DNA from: Hymenobacter sp. 15J16-1T3B
GTDB taxonomy: Bacteria > Bacteroidota > Bacteroidia > Cytophagales > Hymenobacteraceae
NCBI RefSeq assembly: GCF_020711235.1
Contig: NZ_JAJFAV010000014.1
Coordinates: 104,533-168,532, forward strand
Direction of reading: 5' to 3'
Length of the DNA stretch: 64,000 bases
A program made the translations under genes and the position numbers. Position 1 is the first letter of the stretch. Every line of letters begins with the position of its first letter. The notes beneath the pieces are model-generated. The model worked only from the letters and a program-made list of their open reading frames with translations. It ran no database searches and was not told the DNA's origin. Shown here piece after piece: positions 25,256 through 34,467 of this stretch.

Positions 25256-25960
25256 TTATGGCACTGGCAGGCGCACCGAGGGGCCGCCACAGCGCACCAG
25301 GCATCCCGCTCGGCAGTCCCGCCGGCAGGGGCAGCACCGCCCTGCCCACGGCGTCGGGGCGGCGCAGAGCTGCATGCGGCCCCGGGCGTCTTACAGTTGC
25401 ACCGCCGCGTCTGGGCAACGCCGCGCAGCATGGTCGGGATACGGGCCGGGGTGGGGCCCGGGCCTAGGCCGGCAGGGCCACCAGGCGCGGGTCGCAGTGG
25501 CCCGTCGTGCCGTCCTGGTCAACCTCGCGCCGGCGGGTAATTTCTCGTCGCGCAGGCTGTAGGCTCAGCTGCTGCTGGCCACTGCCACCGGCCCACCGGG
25601 GCGTAGCCGTGCCCATCGAGGCTGCGCTCCACCTCAAAGTAGGCGCTGGTCGTTTCCTGGGCCCTAGTTCAGGCTACGCGCACGGCGGCCGGGCCGTCGG
25701 CCTCGGCCGTAAAGCGCGACAGGGGCACGGGCAGGTGCCAGAATAACTGCCCAGCGTAAACACGGCCAGGCTGCTGACGCCGTTGGCCGTCAGGCTGTTG
25801 GTGGAAGTACGCTGGCTGGGGTGGGTAATGGCTGCCAGGGCCCGGTGAGGCCGCCGCTTCAGTTGTGGCAGTCGTTTCCGCCGGCGCTTTGGGCGTCGGT
25901 TCAGGTGGCCGTGGTGCCCGTAGGGCCCGCACCGTGTTGGAGGCTGTGGCAAGGCTGACG
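25256..25960 (-). pseudogene. Decayed C-terminus of a T9SS-sorted protein
   Basis: Reading leftward and switching frames, the minus strand gives in order: SLTANGVSSLAVFTLGS, LPVPLSRFTAEADGPAAVRV (then stop), AYFEVERSLDGHGYAPVG, REVDQDGTTG, AAVQL, GRAVLPLPAGLPSGM and LVRCGGPSVRLPVP-stop at 25256. In that order these are the usual elements of Hymenobacter secreted proteins: the LPVxLxxFTA...YFEVERSxDGxxFxxVG linker, RQVDxDGT, and the type A sorting domain (DxxGRxVLxxxLPxGxYLVR). Several frameshifts and an internal stop make it a clear pseudogene. The N-terminal functional part is missing. Confidence 0.75.
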
Positions 25961-26205
25961 CCGATATCCGAGTAGGTGAAGGTGGTCTTGCTCCGGCTCA
26001 GGGCGCTGGCCGGGGCCAGGCGACAGTCGGCGGGCTTTTTTGAATTTTACCCGAGTAACTCAGCGGGGCTGGCAGCAAGCTGGATTTTCATCGACCAACG
26101 TTGCTGCCAGCGCAAGGGAAATTAACCCCAAAGGTGGTTTTCAATGGAGCAGCGCGTGGCGGCAATCTGGGAGCCGAGAGAACAGAACGACAGCAGGATT
26201 CTTCC
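25961..26205. other. Intergenic region
   Basis: The left part may still hold remnant codons (minus-strand TFTYSDIGVSLATASN in one frame). The right part shows no structure I can name. Confidence 0.3.
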
Positions 26206-26934
26206 TTACTGAAACCCGTTCAGCATGTTATAAAATGCCTCGGCGTAGGTGTCGCTGATGGGAATAATCTGATCCGCAATCTGGATGCGGTTTTTCTCGA
26301 TGTGGTCGATTTTGTCCAGCGCGACGAGAAAGGAGCGGTGCACGCGGGCAAAATCCTGGGCGGGCAGCAGCTCTTCCAGCTTGGCGAAATTCAGCAACGT
26401 CATGATCTTCTCTTCCGCGGTGTGAATCCGCAAATAGTCTTTCATGCCTTCCACAAACAGAATGTCGCGGATGGCTACTTTCTGAATGCGGTGGCCCACC
26501 TTGAGAAAAATATAGTCGGGCTCGTTCTTGGCGGCTGCTTTGTCGGCCGGCTTTTCCAGCGTTGGCCGGGGGCTTTGTTCCCGGTACAAGCGCAACACGC
26601 CTTTGTAAAACCGCTCGAAGGTGAAGGGTTTGAGCAGGTAGTCTTTCACCTCTAAGTCGTACGCTTTCAGCGCGTACTGATCGTAGGCGGTGGTGAGGAT
26701 AATGAGGGGTTTGGGGTTCAGCATCGGGATGAAGCTGAGCCCGTCCAGGTCCGGCATGTTGATGTCCAGAAACAGCAGGTCGGGTTTGTCTTCCGCCAAA
26801 TGGGACGCGGCCTCCAGGGGACTTGCGTAGCACCCTTTCAACTCCAGGAAGGGCACCTTGCGGATGTATTCTTCCAGTATTTCCTGGGCCAGGTGCTCGT
26901 CCTCAATGATATAGCAGGTGAGCTTGTCTTTCAT
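26206..26934 (-). CDS. LytTR-family response regulator
   Basis: 242 residues. The receiver domain (1-115) has acidic pocket EDE (residues 11-13), the phospho-accepting Asp in LLFLDINMPDLDGL (about residue 56), Thr in ILTTAYDQYAL and Lys in DYLLKPF. The LytTR DNA-binding domain (about 140-240) has FLKVGHRIQKVAIRDILFVE, DYLRIHT and FARVHRSFLVALDKI. It pairs with the histidine kinase gene, which overlaps it by 32 bp. The likely target is the divergent ABC operon. LytTR regulators bind paired direct repeats, and a candidate pair lies at 28088-28106. Confidence 0.95.
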   Translation of the reverse strand: MKDKLTCYIIEDEHLAQEILEEYIRKVPFLELKGCYASPLEAASHLAEDKPDLLFLDINMPDLDGLSFIPMLNPKPLIILTTAYDQYALKAYDLEVKDYLLKPFTFERFYKGVLRLYREQSPRPTLEKPADKAAAKNEPDYIFLKVGHRIQKVAIRDILFVEGMKDYLRIHTAEEKIMTLLNFAKLEELLPAQDFARVHRSFLVALDKIDHIEKNRIQIADQIIPISDTYAEAFYNMLNGFQ

Positions 26935-27940
26935 GAGCCTGGGAATGAAGACCGTGAATCGTCAGAACGGCGGTAAACATGCCGCCGGTTTGTTGAATGG
27001 CCAAGGTATGCTGCTCCGGGTACAGCAAGGCCAGTCGTTTGCGGACGTTGGGCAGCCCGATGCCGCCGGGGCCTTCCAGCGGATTGGCCGGTTTGTTTGC
27101 TACGGGGTTCTGCACGCTGAAGGTCAGGGTGTCGTGGTACAGCGCCACCCGCACCTGCAGGTCGCCGGGCGCCAGGCGGGCGGGGCTGTGCTTGTAGGCG
27201 TTTTCCAGCAGGTGGATGAACAGCAACGGGGCAATGAAACTGGCCTCGGTTTCGCCCTCCACCTGCAGGTCGGCCACCGGGTGGTTTTTGTAGCGCAGCT
27301 GCTGCAAGTTCATGTAGTCGCGCAGGTAGTCTAGCTCCCGGGCCAGCGGCACGGTGGCCGCGTTGGATTCGTAGCTCATGTAGCGCATCAGGGAGGCCAG
27401 TTGCATGACGGCATCCGGCGCGGCGGGGGCTTGCTTGTAGACGAGCGTATGGATGTTGTTGAGGGTATTGAACAAGAAGTGCGGATTGATCTGCGCTTTC
27501 AGATAATGCAATTCCGCCTCTGCGGCCTGTTTTTCCAGCTGTTCTTTTCGGATGGTATTGAGCACCAGATTCTCGGTGGTGCGGGCCAGCCAGCTCAGGA
27601 AAAGAAAAAGCGCTACGGTAATCTGGTGAATCGAGTAGTAGCTCAGCACCAGCCTGGGAGTACTCAGCGCCCGGTGGTGGAAAACCAGGAAAGGCAACGG
27701 CCCGGTTAGGATGATTCCTGCCAACCCAAGCAAATAGGCCCGCCGGTTTTTCTTACCCGAATAATGCGTGAGCAGGTAGAAGTGGCAGTAAAAAACGAAC
27801 AGGCAGGTGGCAATAAACCCTGTGGTGGTGCTCCCCCAGTGGACGGCGTCATCGGTGCTTAGCTGCAAGCCGACCAAAAAGGTGAACAGGCCCCAGACGA
27901 CCAGGTGAATCAGCCCGAAGATGTTTTTGATTCGCTGCAT
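26903..27940 (-). CDS. LytS-type sensor histidine kinase
   Basis: 345 residues. Four N-terminal TM helices (about 5-140) form the sensor. A short coiled-coil (EKQAAEAELHYLKAQ) leads into the HisKA_7/His_kinase domain with the phospho-accepting histidine in AQINPHFLFNTLNNI (about residue 160). The ATPase part has LLFIHLLENAYKHS and GGIGLPNVRKRLALL. It phosphorylates the LytTR regulator encoded next. The signal is unknown. Confidence 0.94.
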   Translation of the reverse strand: MQRIKNIFGLIHLVVWGLFTFLVGLQLSTDDAVHWGSTTTGFIATCLFVFYCHFYLLTHYSGKKNRRAYLLGLAGIILTGPLPFLVFHHRALSTPRLVLSYYSIHQITVALFLFLSWLARTTENLVLNTIRKEQLEKQAAEAELHYLKAQINPHFLFNTLNNIHTLVYKQAPAAPDAVMQLASLMRYMSYESNAATVPLARELDYLRDYMNLQQLRYKNHPVADLQVEGETEASFIAPLLFIHLLENAYKHSPARLAPGDLQVRVALYHDTLTFSVQNPVANKPANPLEGPGGIGLPNVRKRLALLYPEQHTLAIQQTGGMFTAVLTIHGLHSQAHERQAHLLYH

Positions 27941-28087
27941 AGCCCAAAGGTGGTATTTCCGGCCTTGCCCCGCCCGCCGCTTTCTGCCAGTTGCGGGTTT
28001 TGATCTACGGGACGCGAAAAGCAGCCGGCCGGTGCGTTGGTGGAAGCAATGCCCAGCTTGGCAGATTGCTTTGCCGCATTAGCATAT

Positions 28088-28106
28088 CCGGTTTCGCATT
28101 CCGGTT
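28088..28106. promoter_or_regulatory. Direct repeat, candidate LytTR-binding site
   Basis: CCGGTT at 28088-28093 and again at 28101-28106, a 13-bp period, with similar following bases (TCG and CGG). It lies in the 261-bp divergent region between the kinase and the ABC ATPase gene. Paired short direct repeats about 12-13 bp apart are typical of LytTR sites. Confidence 0.35.
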
Positions 28107-28201
28107 CGGTCAGCATTGCTTCGTTCCGAGATAGAGCAAGCGCCCCATCTCGGGGCTTGGCTGCTCTTATCTGACCGGCAAACCGCAGCAACACCGATAC
28201 C

Positions 28202-29131
28202 ATGGGAAAGCACCCGCTGGGCCTCTCCATCCGCAACGTTTCCAAAACCTACGCGAATGGCGTGCAGGCATTGCATAATGTCAGCCTGGATATTCCGCCG
28301 GGCATGTACGGGCTGCTGGGGCCCAACGGCGCCGGCAAATCGACCCTGATGCGCACCCTGGCCACGCTGCAGGAGCCCGATGCGGGCAGCATCCGGCTGG
28401 GCGGCATCGACGTGGTGCACCAAAAGGAGGCCGTGCGCCAGACGCTGGGCTACTTGCCCCAGGAATTCGGTGTGTACCCCAAGGCCAGCGCGCAGGAGCT
28501 GCTCAACTACTTCGCGGTGCTCAAAGGCCTGACCGACCGGGCTGCGCGCCAGGAAACCACCGAGGCCCTGCTCCGGCAGACCAACCTGTGGGACCAGCGC
28601 AAGCAGAAGCTGGGCGGCTTTTCGGGCGGCATGAAGCAGCGTTTCGGCGTGGCCGTGGCCCTGCTGGGCAACCCCCAGCTGCTCATCGTCGACGAGCCCA
28701 CCGCCGGACTGGACCCGGCCGAGCGGGTGCGCTTCCTCAACCTGCTCAGCGAGTTGGGCGAAAACAGCGTGGTCATTCTCTCCACCCACATCGTGGAGGA
28801 CGTGGCGGAGCTGTGCACCCACATGGCCATCATCAACCGGGGACAGATTCTGCTGGAGGCGCCGCCCCTGGAGGCCGTGGCGGCCCTCAGCGGCCGCATC
28901 TGGCGCACGCTCACCGATAAGCAAGCCCTGCCGGCGCTGGAGCAGGAGCACCGCATCATTTCGGCCAAGCTGCTCAGCGGCCGCAGCTTGGTGCGCGTGT
29001 ACAGCCCGGAGAAGCCTGGCCCCGGCTTCGAAGCGGCGGAGCCAGACCTGGAAGACGTGTATTTCAGCACTTTGACGGGCTGCTTCGTCCCGGTCAGCCA
29101 GCAACCCAAAGTTGAGGACCTCGCGCTATGA
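28202..29131 (+). CDS. ABC-2 type transporter ATP-binding protein
   Basis: 309 residues. Walker A GPNGAGKST (about residue 43), Q-loop LPQEFGVYP, signature FSGGMKQRFGVA, Walker B LLIVDEPTAGLDP, H-loop LSTHIVEDV. The C-terminal extension of about 90 residues is typical of ABC-2 ATPases. Its stop overlaps the ATG of the permease-peptidase gene (ATGA at 29128-29131), so the two are translationally coupled. The operon is divergent from the LytS/LytTR pair. A GC-rich hairpin in the leader (about 28137-28156) may affect expression. Confidence 0.94.
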   Translation: MGKHPLGLSIRNVSKTYANGVQALHNVSLDIPPGMYGLLGPNGAGKSTLMRTLATLQEPDAGSIRLGGIDVVHQKEAVRQTLGYLPQEFGVYPKASAQELLNYFAVLKGLTDRAARQETTEALLRQTNLWDQRKQKLGGFSGGMKQRFGVAVALLGNPQLLIVDEPTAGLDPAERVRFLNLLSELGENSVVILSTHIVEDVAELCTHMAIINRGQILLEAPPLEAVAALSGRIWRTLTDKQALPALEQEHRIISAKLLSGRSLVRVYSPEKPGPGFEAAEPDLEDVYFSTLTGCFVPVSQQPKVEDLAL

Positions 29132-32100
29132 TGTTCCAAACCATTTTCGCGCTGGAACTCCGCTACCAGCTGCGCCGCGCCACCACCTGGCTGTACTTCG
29201 GGGCCCTGCTGGTCCTCGCGTTTCTGATTGTCACGGCCAATTACCTCTCGGATGCGCAGGACGGGTACTTTCTGCTCAACGCGCCGATTGTCGTAGCGTC
29301 AGTAGCGGTGGTTTGCAGCAATTTTTGGTTGGTCATCGGGGCCTCGGTGGCGGGCGAGGCCGCCGCCCGCGACGTGCAGACGCGCATGCACCTGCTCACC
29401 TACCCGGCCCCCACCAGCAAGGCTGCCTACCTGGGCGGGCGGTTCGTGGCGGCCCTGGCCCTCAACGGCTTGGTGCTGCTCGCCGTGCCGCTCGGCATGC
29501 TGCTTGCCATGTACGGCTCTGGGGTCGAGGCGGAGCTGCTGGGGCCGTTTCGGGCGGCCACCTACCTGAGCGCCTTAGGCTTTATCCTGCTGCCCAACGC
29601 CGTTTTTGCCACGGCCACTCAGTTTTCGGTGGCCACGCTCAGCCGCCGGGCCATCGGCAGCTATGTGGGCGCCACGGTTCTATTGGCGGTGGCCTACCTG
29701 CTCGGCCTCGCGCTGCAGCAGGCCGGCGAATGGCGGCACCTAGTGGACCCCATGAGCTATTCCTCGGTGATGAGCTACCAGCTGAAGTGGAGTCCGCTGG
29801 AGCGGAACGCGCGCCTGGTGTTGTCCGAGGGGGCTTTTCTGCTCAACCGCCTCTTTTGGTTGGGGGCGTCGTTAGGCCTGCTGGCCTTTACGTACGCCCG
29901 GTTTCAGCTCGTGCTGCCCGAAACCCGGCGCAAACCGCAGGCGACTCAAGCCCTGCCAGCCGAGGAACTGACGCCCCGCGCGCGGCTGGGCTGGACCACC
30001 GGGCAAGCCCGGCCGCAGGCCCGGGGAAGGTTTGGCGTCGCCACGCAGCTGCAGCAGTTGCGCCTGCTCACCGGGGACGCCTTTTGGCAACTCGCCAAGA
30101 GCAAAGCCGGGCTGCCCTTGCTGGCCATTTTGGCTGCGCTGGTGGGGTTCACCGTTCAGGGCAACCTGAAGGGCCGGGGCACGCCCCTGCTGCCCCGCAC
30201 CGATTTCGTGCTGCATCAGCTGACGGCTCCTCTAACGGAACCGAAGTTTTTCGGGATTATCATCGTCCTGCTCACCATTTTCTACGCCGGCGAGCTGGTG
30301 TGGCGGGACCGGGAAGCGCGGGTAAGCGACATCACCGACGCAGCGCCGGTGCCGGAGTGGGTGCTGTTCGCGAGCCGCTTGCTGGCCCTGAGCCTGGTGC
30401 TGGTGGCGTGGGTGGCCTTGCTGATGACGGCCGGCATGGTGGCGCAGGTGGCCCTGGGTGGCCTCACGCCTGAAGTGGGGCTCTACCTGCAAGCCTTTTT
30501 CGGGCTGCAGCTGGTGGATTATCTGCTGTTCGCCGCGCTGGCCCTCACGGTGCACGTGCTCGTGAACCAGAAGTTTGTGGGGCACCTGGTGGCGCTGCTG
30601 GCCTACGGTTTTATTGCGTTTGGCGCTGCCCTGGGCGTGGAGCACAAGCTTGTCATCTTCTCGGCCAGTCCGGGTTGGACGTACACCGACATGGCGGGCT
30701 TCGGGCCGACGCTGGCGCCCTGGCTGTGGTTTAAGAGTTATTGGTCGGCCTGGGCGCTGTTGCTGATGGTGGTGGCGGTGCTGGGCTGGGTGCGGGGCCG
30801 GGAAACCAGTGCGCCGGCGCGGCTGCAGCTGGTTTGCCGGCGCTTTACCCGCCCCCTGGCGCGGGTGGCTGCGGCGGCAACGACGGCGGTGCTGCTGGCC
30901 GGCGGGTATATTTTCTACAACACCAACGTGCTGCACGACTACACGTCGGCCGCCACGCAGGCGGCGCAGCGGGCAGCCTACGAGCAGCGCTACGGCCGCT
31001 ACCGGAACGCAGCCCAGCCGCTGTTGACGGGCGTGCAGCTGCAGGTGGAAATGCATCCCCGGCAGCGGGCAGTGGCCATCCAGGGTACGTACCGGCTGGT
31101 GAACAACAGCGGAGCCCCCATTGATTCGGTTCATCTGGCCACGGGCACGGACGCGGGCGTGGAAACCAGTGCCATTGCCTTCGACCAGCCAGCCAAGGCC
31201 GTGCTCGTGGACGCGGCGCAAGGCTACCGCATCTACGCCCTGGCCCGGCCCCTGCTGCCCGGCGCCTCGCTGCGGCTGCGCTTTCAGGTCCGGCACGTTG
31301 CGCGGGGCTTCGCCAACGACGGGGCCGACGCGCAGGTGCAAGCCAACGGCACCACGTTCCGGAATCTGGAGTGGCTGCCCGTCCTCGGCTACCAGCCCTA
31401 CCGGGAGCTGGACGAGGCCGGCGCCCGCCGGGCCTACGGCCTGGCACCCCGGCCCGCCACGGCCTCACTCTACGACGTAGCGGCCCGCCGGTACGCCCCG
31501 TTTGCCGAGCAAATCCGCTTCGAGGCCACCATCGGGACGGATGCCGACCAGACGGCGGTGGCGCCGGGCACCCTGCGCCGAACCTGGACCCAGGCCGGCC
31601 GCCGCTACTTTCAGTACGCCACCGAAGCGCCCATCCGCAACGAATACGCCGTGTTTTCGGCCAACTACGCCGTGCAGGAAGGCATTTGGCGCAACCCCGC
31701 GGCCGGGACAACGCAGCCCGCCGTGGCCGTTCAGATTTTCTACCCCCCCGGGCTGGCGGAAAACCCGCGGCGGATGCTCCGCAGCGCCCAGGCGTCGCTG
31801 GACTACTATACCCGGCAGTTCGGACCCTACCCGCACCGCCAGCTCCGCTTCGTGGCCCATCCCAGCTACGGCTTCGGCAACCACGCCGCGCCCATCGACA
31901 TCACGGCCGACGAGGGCTTTTTCCTGCTGAACCCCAAGGCCGATGAGCGGGGCTTCGATCTGGTGACGGCCGTGGTGGCCCACGAGGTAGCCCACCAGTG
32001 GTGGGGCAACCAGCTCAAACAAGCCTACGTGGAGGGCGCCGGCCTGATTACCGAAAGCCTAGCCTGGTACTCGGCCATGGGCGTGCTGGAAGATAACTAT

Positions 32101-32757
32101 GGCCCGCAGCACCTGCAGGCACTGCTGAACTACTTGCGGGAAGAAAACGAAACCCCGCGTACCCGGGCCGCCCAGCCGCTGCTGCAGGCCGACGACTGGT
32201 ACCAGAACTACCGCAAAGGCCCCCTGGCGCTATACGCGCTAAGCCAGTACATGGGCCGCGACCGGGTAAACGGCGCCCTCCGGCAGCTGCTGACCAAGCA
32301 CCGCCCCGGCACGCTGCCCCGGCCCACCTCGCTGGACCTGTACCAAGAGCTGCAGGCGGCTACCCCGGACTCGCTCCAGCCGCTGCTGCGCGACTTATTC
32401 AAAGCCAATACCTTCTGGGAGCTGGCCGCGCAAACCGCCACCGCCAAACGGCTTAGCAGCGGCCAATGGCAGGTGACGCTGCAGGTGCAGGCCCGCAAGC
32501 TGGCCGTGGACAGCGCCGGCACCGAAACCAAGCTCCCGATGCGGGAGTGGGTGGAAATCGGGGCCTATGCGCCCGCCCAAGCCGGCGAGCAGGTTGGCAA
32601 GCCGCTCTACCTGCAAAGGCACCAGCTCAGATCCGGTCGGCAAACCGTCGTGTTGACCCTGCCCAGGCGCCCCGCGCAAATAAGCGTTGACCCACGCAAT
32701 TTGCTGATTGACTGGAATCAGATGGACAACTACAAGGTGGTGAAACCAGCTCAGTAG
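29128..32757 (+). CDS. ABC-2 permease fused to an M1-family metallopeptidase
   Basis: 1209 residues. The N-terminal half (about 1-590) has two sets of six TM helices of an ABC-2 permease, from TWLYFGALLVLAFLIVTANY to WALLLMVVAVLGWVRG, with a further helix near 575. The C-terminal half (about 620-1190) is an aminopeptidase-N-like domain whose zinc site HEVAHQWWGNQ is near residue 952 and the third ligand Glu is in LITESLAWYS, 19 residues after the second His (one more than in classical M1). The GxMEN motif is not recognisable, and FGNHAAPIDITADEGFF occupies that place. The peptidase would face the periplasm. This fusion is known in Bacteroidota, but its substrate is not established. Confidence 0.93.
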   Translation: MMFQTIFALELRYQLRRATTWLYFGALLVLAFLIVTANYLSDAQDGYFLLNAPIVVASVAVVCSNFWLVIGASVAGEAAARDVQTRMHLLTYPAPTSKAAYLGGRFVAALALNGLVLLAVPLGMLLAMYGSGVEAELLGPFRAATYLSALGFILLPNAVFATATQFSVATLSRRAIGSYVGATVLLAVAYLLGLALQQAGEWRHLVDPMSYSSVMSYQLKWSPLERNARLVLSEGAFLLNRLFWLGASLGLLAFTYARFQLVLPETRRKPQATQALPAEELTPRARLGWTTGQARPQARGRFGVATQLQQLRLLTGDAFWQLAKSKAGLPLLAILAALVGFTVQGNLKGRGTPLLPRTDFVLHQLTAPLTEPKFFGIIIVLLTIFYAGELVWRDREARVSDITDAAPVPEWVLFASRLLALSLVLVAWVALLMTAGMVAQVALGGLTPEVGLYLQAFFGLQLVDYLLFAALALTVHVLVNQKFVGHLVALLAYGFIAFGAALGVEHKLVIFSASPGWTYTDMAGFGPTLAPWLWFKSYWSAWALLLMVVAVLGWVRGRETSAPARLQLVCRRFTRPLARVAAAATTAVLLAGGYIFYNTNVLHDYTSAATQAAQRAAYEQRYGRYRNAAQPLLTGVQLQVEMHPRQRAVAIQGTYRLVNNSGAPIDSVHLATGTDAGVETSAIAFDQPAKAVLVDAAQGYRIYALARPLLPGASLRLRFQVRHVARGFANDGADAQVQANGTTFRNLEWLPVLGYQPYRELDEAGARRAYGLAPRPATASLYDVAARRYAPFAEQIRFEATIGTDADQTAVAPGTLRRTWTQAGRRYFQYATEAPIRNEYAVFSANYAVQEGIWRNPAAGTTQPAVAVQIFYPPGLAENPRRMLRSAQASLDYYTRQFGPYPHRQLRFVAHPSYGFGNHAAPIDITADEGFFLLNPKADERGFDLVTAVVAHEVAHQWWGNQLKQAYVEGAGLITESLAWYSAMGVLEDNYGPQHLQALLNYLREENETPRTRAAQPLLQADDWYQNYRKGPLALYALSQYMGRDRVNGALRQLLTKHRPGTLPRPTSLDLYQELQAATPDSLQPLLRDLFKANTFWELAAQTATAKRLSSGQWQVTLQVQARKLAVDSAGTETKLPMREWVEIGAYAPAQAGEQVGKPLYLQRHQLRSGRQTVVLTLPRRPAQISVDPRNLLIDWNQMDNYKVVKPAQ

Positions 32758-32898
32758 CACAGTGCGCGCTTTCCACTGCCGTGGGCTAATGCGCTTGCGG
32801 AAAGCGGTGGACAGTCCTGTGGGGCGTCCGTAGGCTGGGCAAGCGGCGCGCCACAAGCCGACCGGTAAATGAACGGGCCCCACGGCCGCAACCCCGGA

Positions 32899-33840
32899 TC
32901 AAGCCCCGGCTTCCACGGCTATCATGTCCTGGGCCATGCACCACAGCCGCTCGGCGTTGGCGGCGTTCAGGGCGTAGGCGGCTACGCCCCGGTAATCGGC
33001 GGGGCGGCGGAAGACCGTGGCGGCCTCGTTGCAGTCCTCGAAGTAGCGCCCGCCGATGCCCTCGAGCAGGGGAGAGGCCGCCAGCAGCACGCTGGTAGCA
33101 GCGCCCTGGGCCGGGGTTTTGTGCAGCTCGGGCGGGCTTTTTAGCCCTCCGGTGTGCTTTTGCAGGTTGGTGGCAATGGCGCCGGGGTTCAGGGCATTGG
33201 CGTAGATGCCCTCGGCGGCCCAGCGGCGCGTGAGTTCCACCGCCAGCAGGGCGCAGGCCGATTTGGATTGCCCGTAAGCCAGCAGCGGATTGTAGGGCAG
33301 GAAGTGAAAATCGGGGTCGTCGAAGAACACGGGCGCGAACAGGTTGCCGCTGGAGCTGACCGACACCACGCGGGCGCGGCCCGCAGCGGCCAGGGCCTCG
33401 TGCAGCCCCAGAGTCAGGGCGAAGTGGCCGAGGAAATTGGTGGCAAACTGCATTTCCCGGCCCTCGGCGGTGCGCGTCAGCTCGGGTAGCGCCATCACGC
33501 CGGCGTTGTTGACGAGGATGTGCAGCGGCCCGCGCCAGGCCGCCACAAAGGCACGCACCGACGCCAGCTCGCTCAAATCCAGCGCGGCCACCAGCACCCG
33601 CGCATGGCCCGTCGCGGCCTGAAGGTCGGCGGCGACCCGGCGGCCGGCCTCCACGTTGCGGACGGCCAGGGTGACTTCGGCGCCGGCGCCGGCCAGCGCG
33701 CGGGCCGTATCAATGCCGATGCCCGAGGAAGCGCCGGTGACGATGGCGCGCTGGCCGCTTAGGTCAACGCCGCGGACAACATCGTCGGCGGTGGAGCCAA
33801 AGCCAAAGGGAGTGGTAATAAGTTCTGGGCTGTTTTTCAT
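32899..33840 (-). CDS. Short-chain dehydrogenase/reductase
   Basis: 313 residues from the ATG at 33840 (MKNSPELITTPFGFGST); 32 extra in-frame codons upstream look unreal. Rossmann motif TGASSGIG (about residue 37), NNAGVM, catalytic Ser in VVSVSSSGN, YGQSK (Tyr and Lys) and NPGAIATN. It resembles the WWOX/retinol-dehydrogenase-like branch of SDRs, with an unknown alcohol or ketone substrate. It is the last gene of a ten-gene minus-strand cluster running from 41247. Confidence 0.92.
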   Translation of the reverse strand: MKNSPELITTPFGFGSTADDVVRGVDLSGQRAIVTGASSGIGIDTARALAGAGAEVTLAVRNVEAGRRVAADLQAATGHARVLVAALDLSELASVRAFVAAWRGPLHILVNNAGVMALPELTRTAEGREMQFATNFLGHFALTLGLHEALAAAGRARVVSVSSSGNLFAPVFFDDPDFHFLPYNPLLAYGQSKSACALLAVELTRRWAAEGIYANALNPGAIATNLQKHTGGLKSPPELHKTPAQGAATSVLLAASPLLEGIGGRYFEDCNEAATVFRRPADYRGVAAYALNAANAERLWCMAQDMIAVEAGA

Positions 33841-33955
33841 GAGACGAAGCGGCTGAGCAGCCGGGCAAACGTGGCCCCGCCGTACCATCACAAAGGTCGG
33901 CGCGAAGCCGGCGGCCGGCTTTGCTGAGCGGCTCAAAGTAGCTTTGTTGAACAGC

Positions 33956-34414
33956 TCATCGACGGCCCCCGGTGGTAAGATCAGCCGGCGCCGAGCTACG
34001 CTGAACTTCCGGGGCTAAGGCCTTGCTGACCAGCCAGGTATCCTCGTACAGGTGTAGTTGGCGGATTTTGCCCTCCACCACTTTCAGGTGCAAGGCCACC
34101 GGCGTCTGGAAGTGCTGCCCGGTGCTGGCCGCCGTGTGCGAGAACGTGCCGAAAATGACCGCATCCTCGCCCGAAACAAGCAGGTTTTGCACGCTGGCGC
34201 TGCTCTGGCCGGGCACGAAATGCGGCCACATGGTGTGGAAATAGGCCGCGACTTCGCTGCCGCGCGTCCGCGCGCCGGTCCAGGGCAGCGCCGGGTCGCC
34301 GGGCACGTACCAGTCGATGGTATCCGCGAAGCTGGCCTGGATGCCGGCGGCATCCTGCCGGGCCAGGTTCTGGAGAAAATTGTTCAGGACGGATTCAGTG
34401 GTTGACTGCTGCAT
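33956..34414 (-). CDS. SnoaL-like (NTF2-fold) protein
   Basis: 152 residues from the ATG at 34414 (MQQSTTESVLNNFLQNLARQ). NTF2/SnoaL pattern: helix 1 with DAAGIQASFADTIDWYVPGD, WTGARTRGSEVAAYF, then beta strands EDAVIFGTFSHTA and ALHLKVVEGKIRQLHLYED. It has a small cytoplasmic ketosteroid-isomerase-like fold, either enzyme or binding protein; the substrate is unknown. It lies 53 bp after the MBL hydrolase gene on the same strand. Confidence 0.88.
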   Translation of the reverse strand: MQQSTTESVLNNFLQNLARQDAAGIQASFADTIDWYVPGDPALPWTGARTRGSEVAAYFHTMWPHFVPGQSSASVQNLLVSGEDAVIFGTFSHTAASTGQHFQTPVALHLKVVEGKIRQLHLYEDTWLVSKALAPEVQRSSAPADLTTGGRR

Positions 34415-34467
34415 GGCGGTTGGCGTGTGTGGTTTCGGAACAAAGCCGTCCCGGCCAGCGGGCCGGC

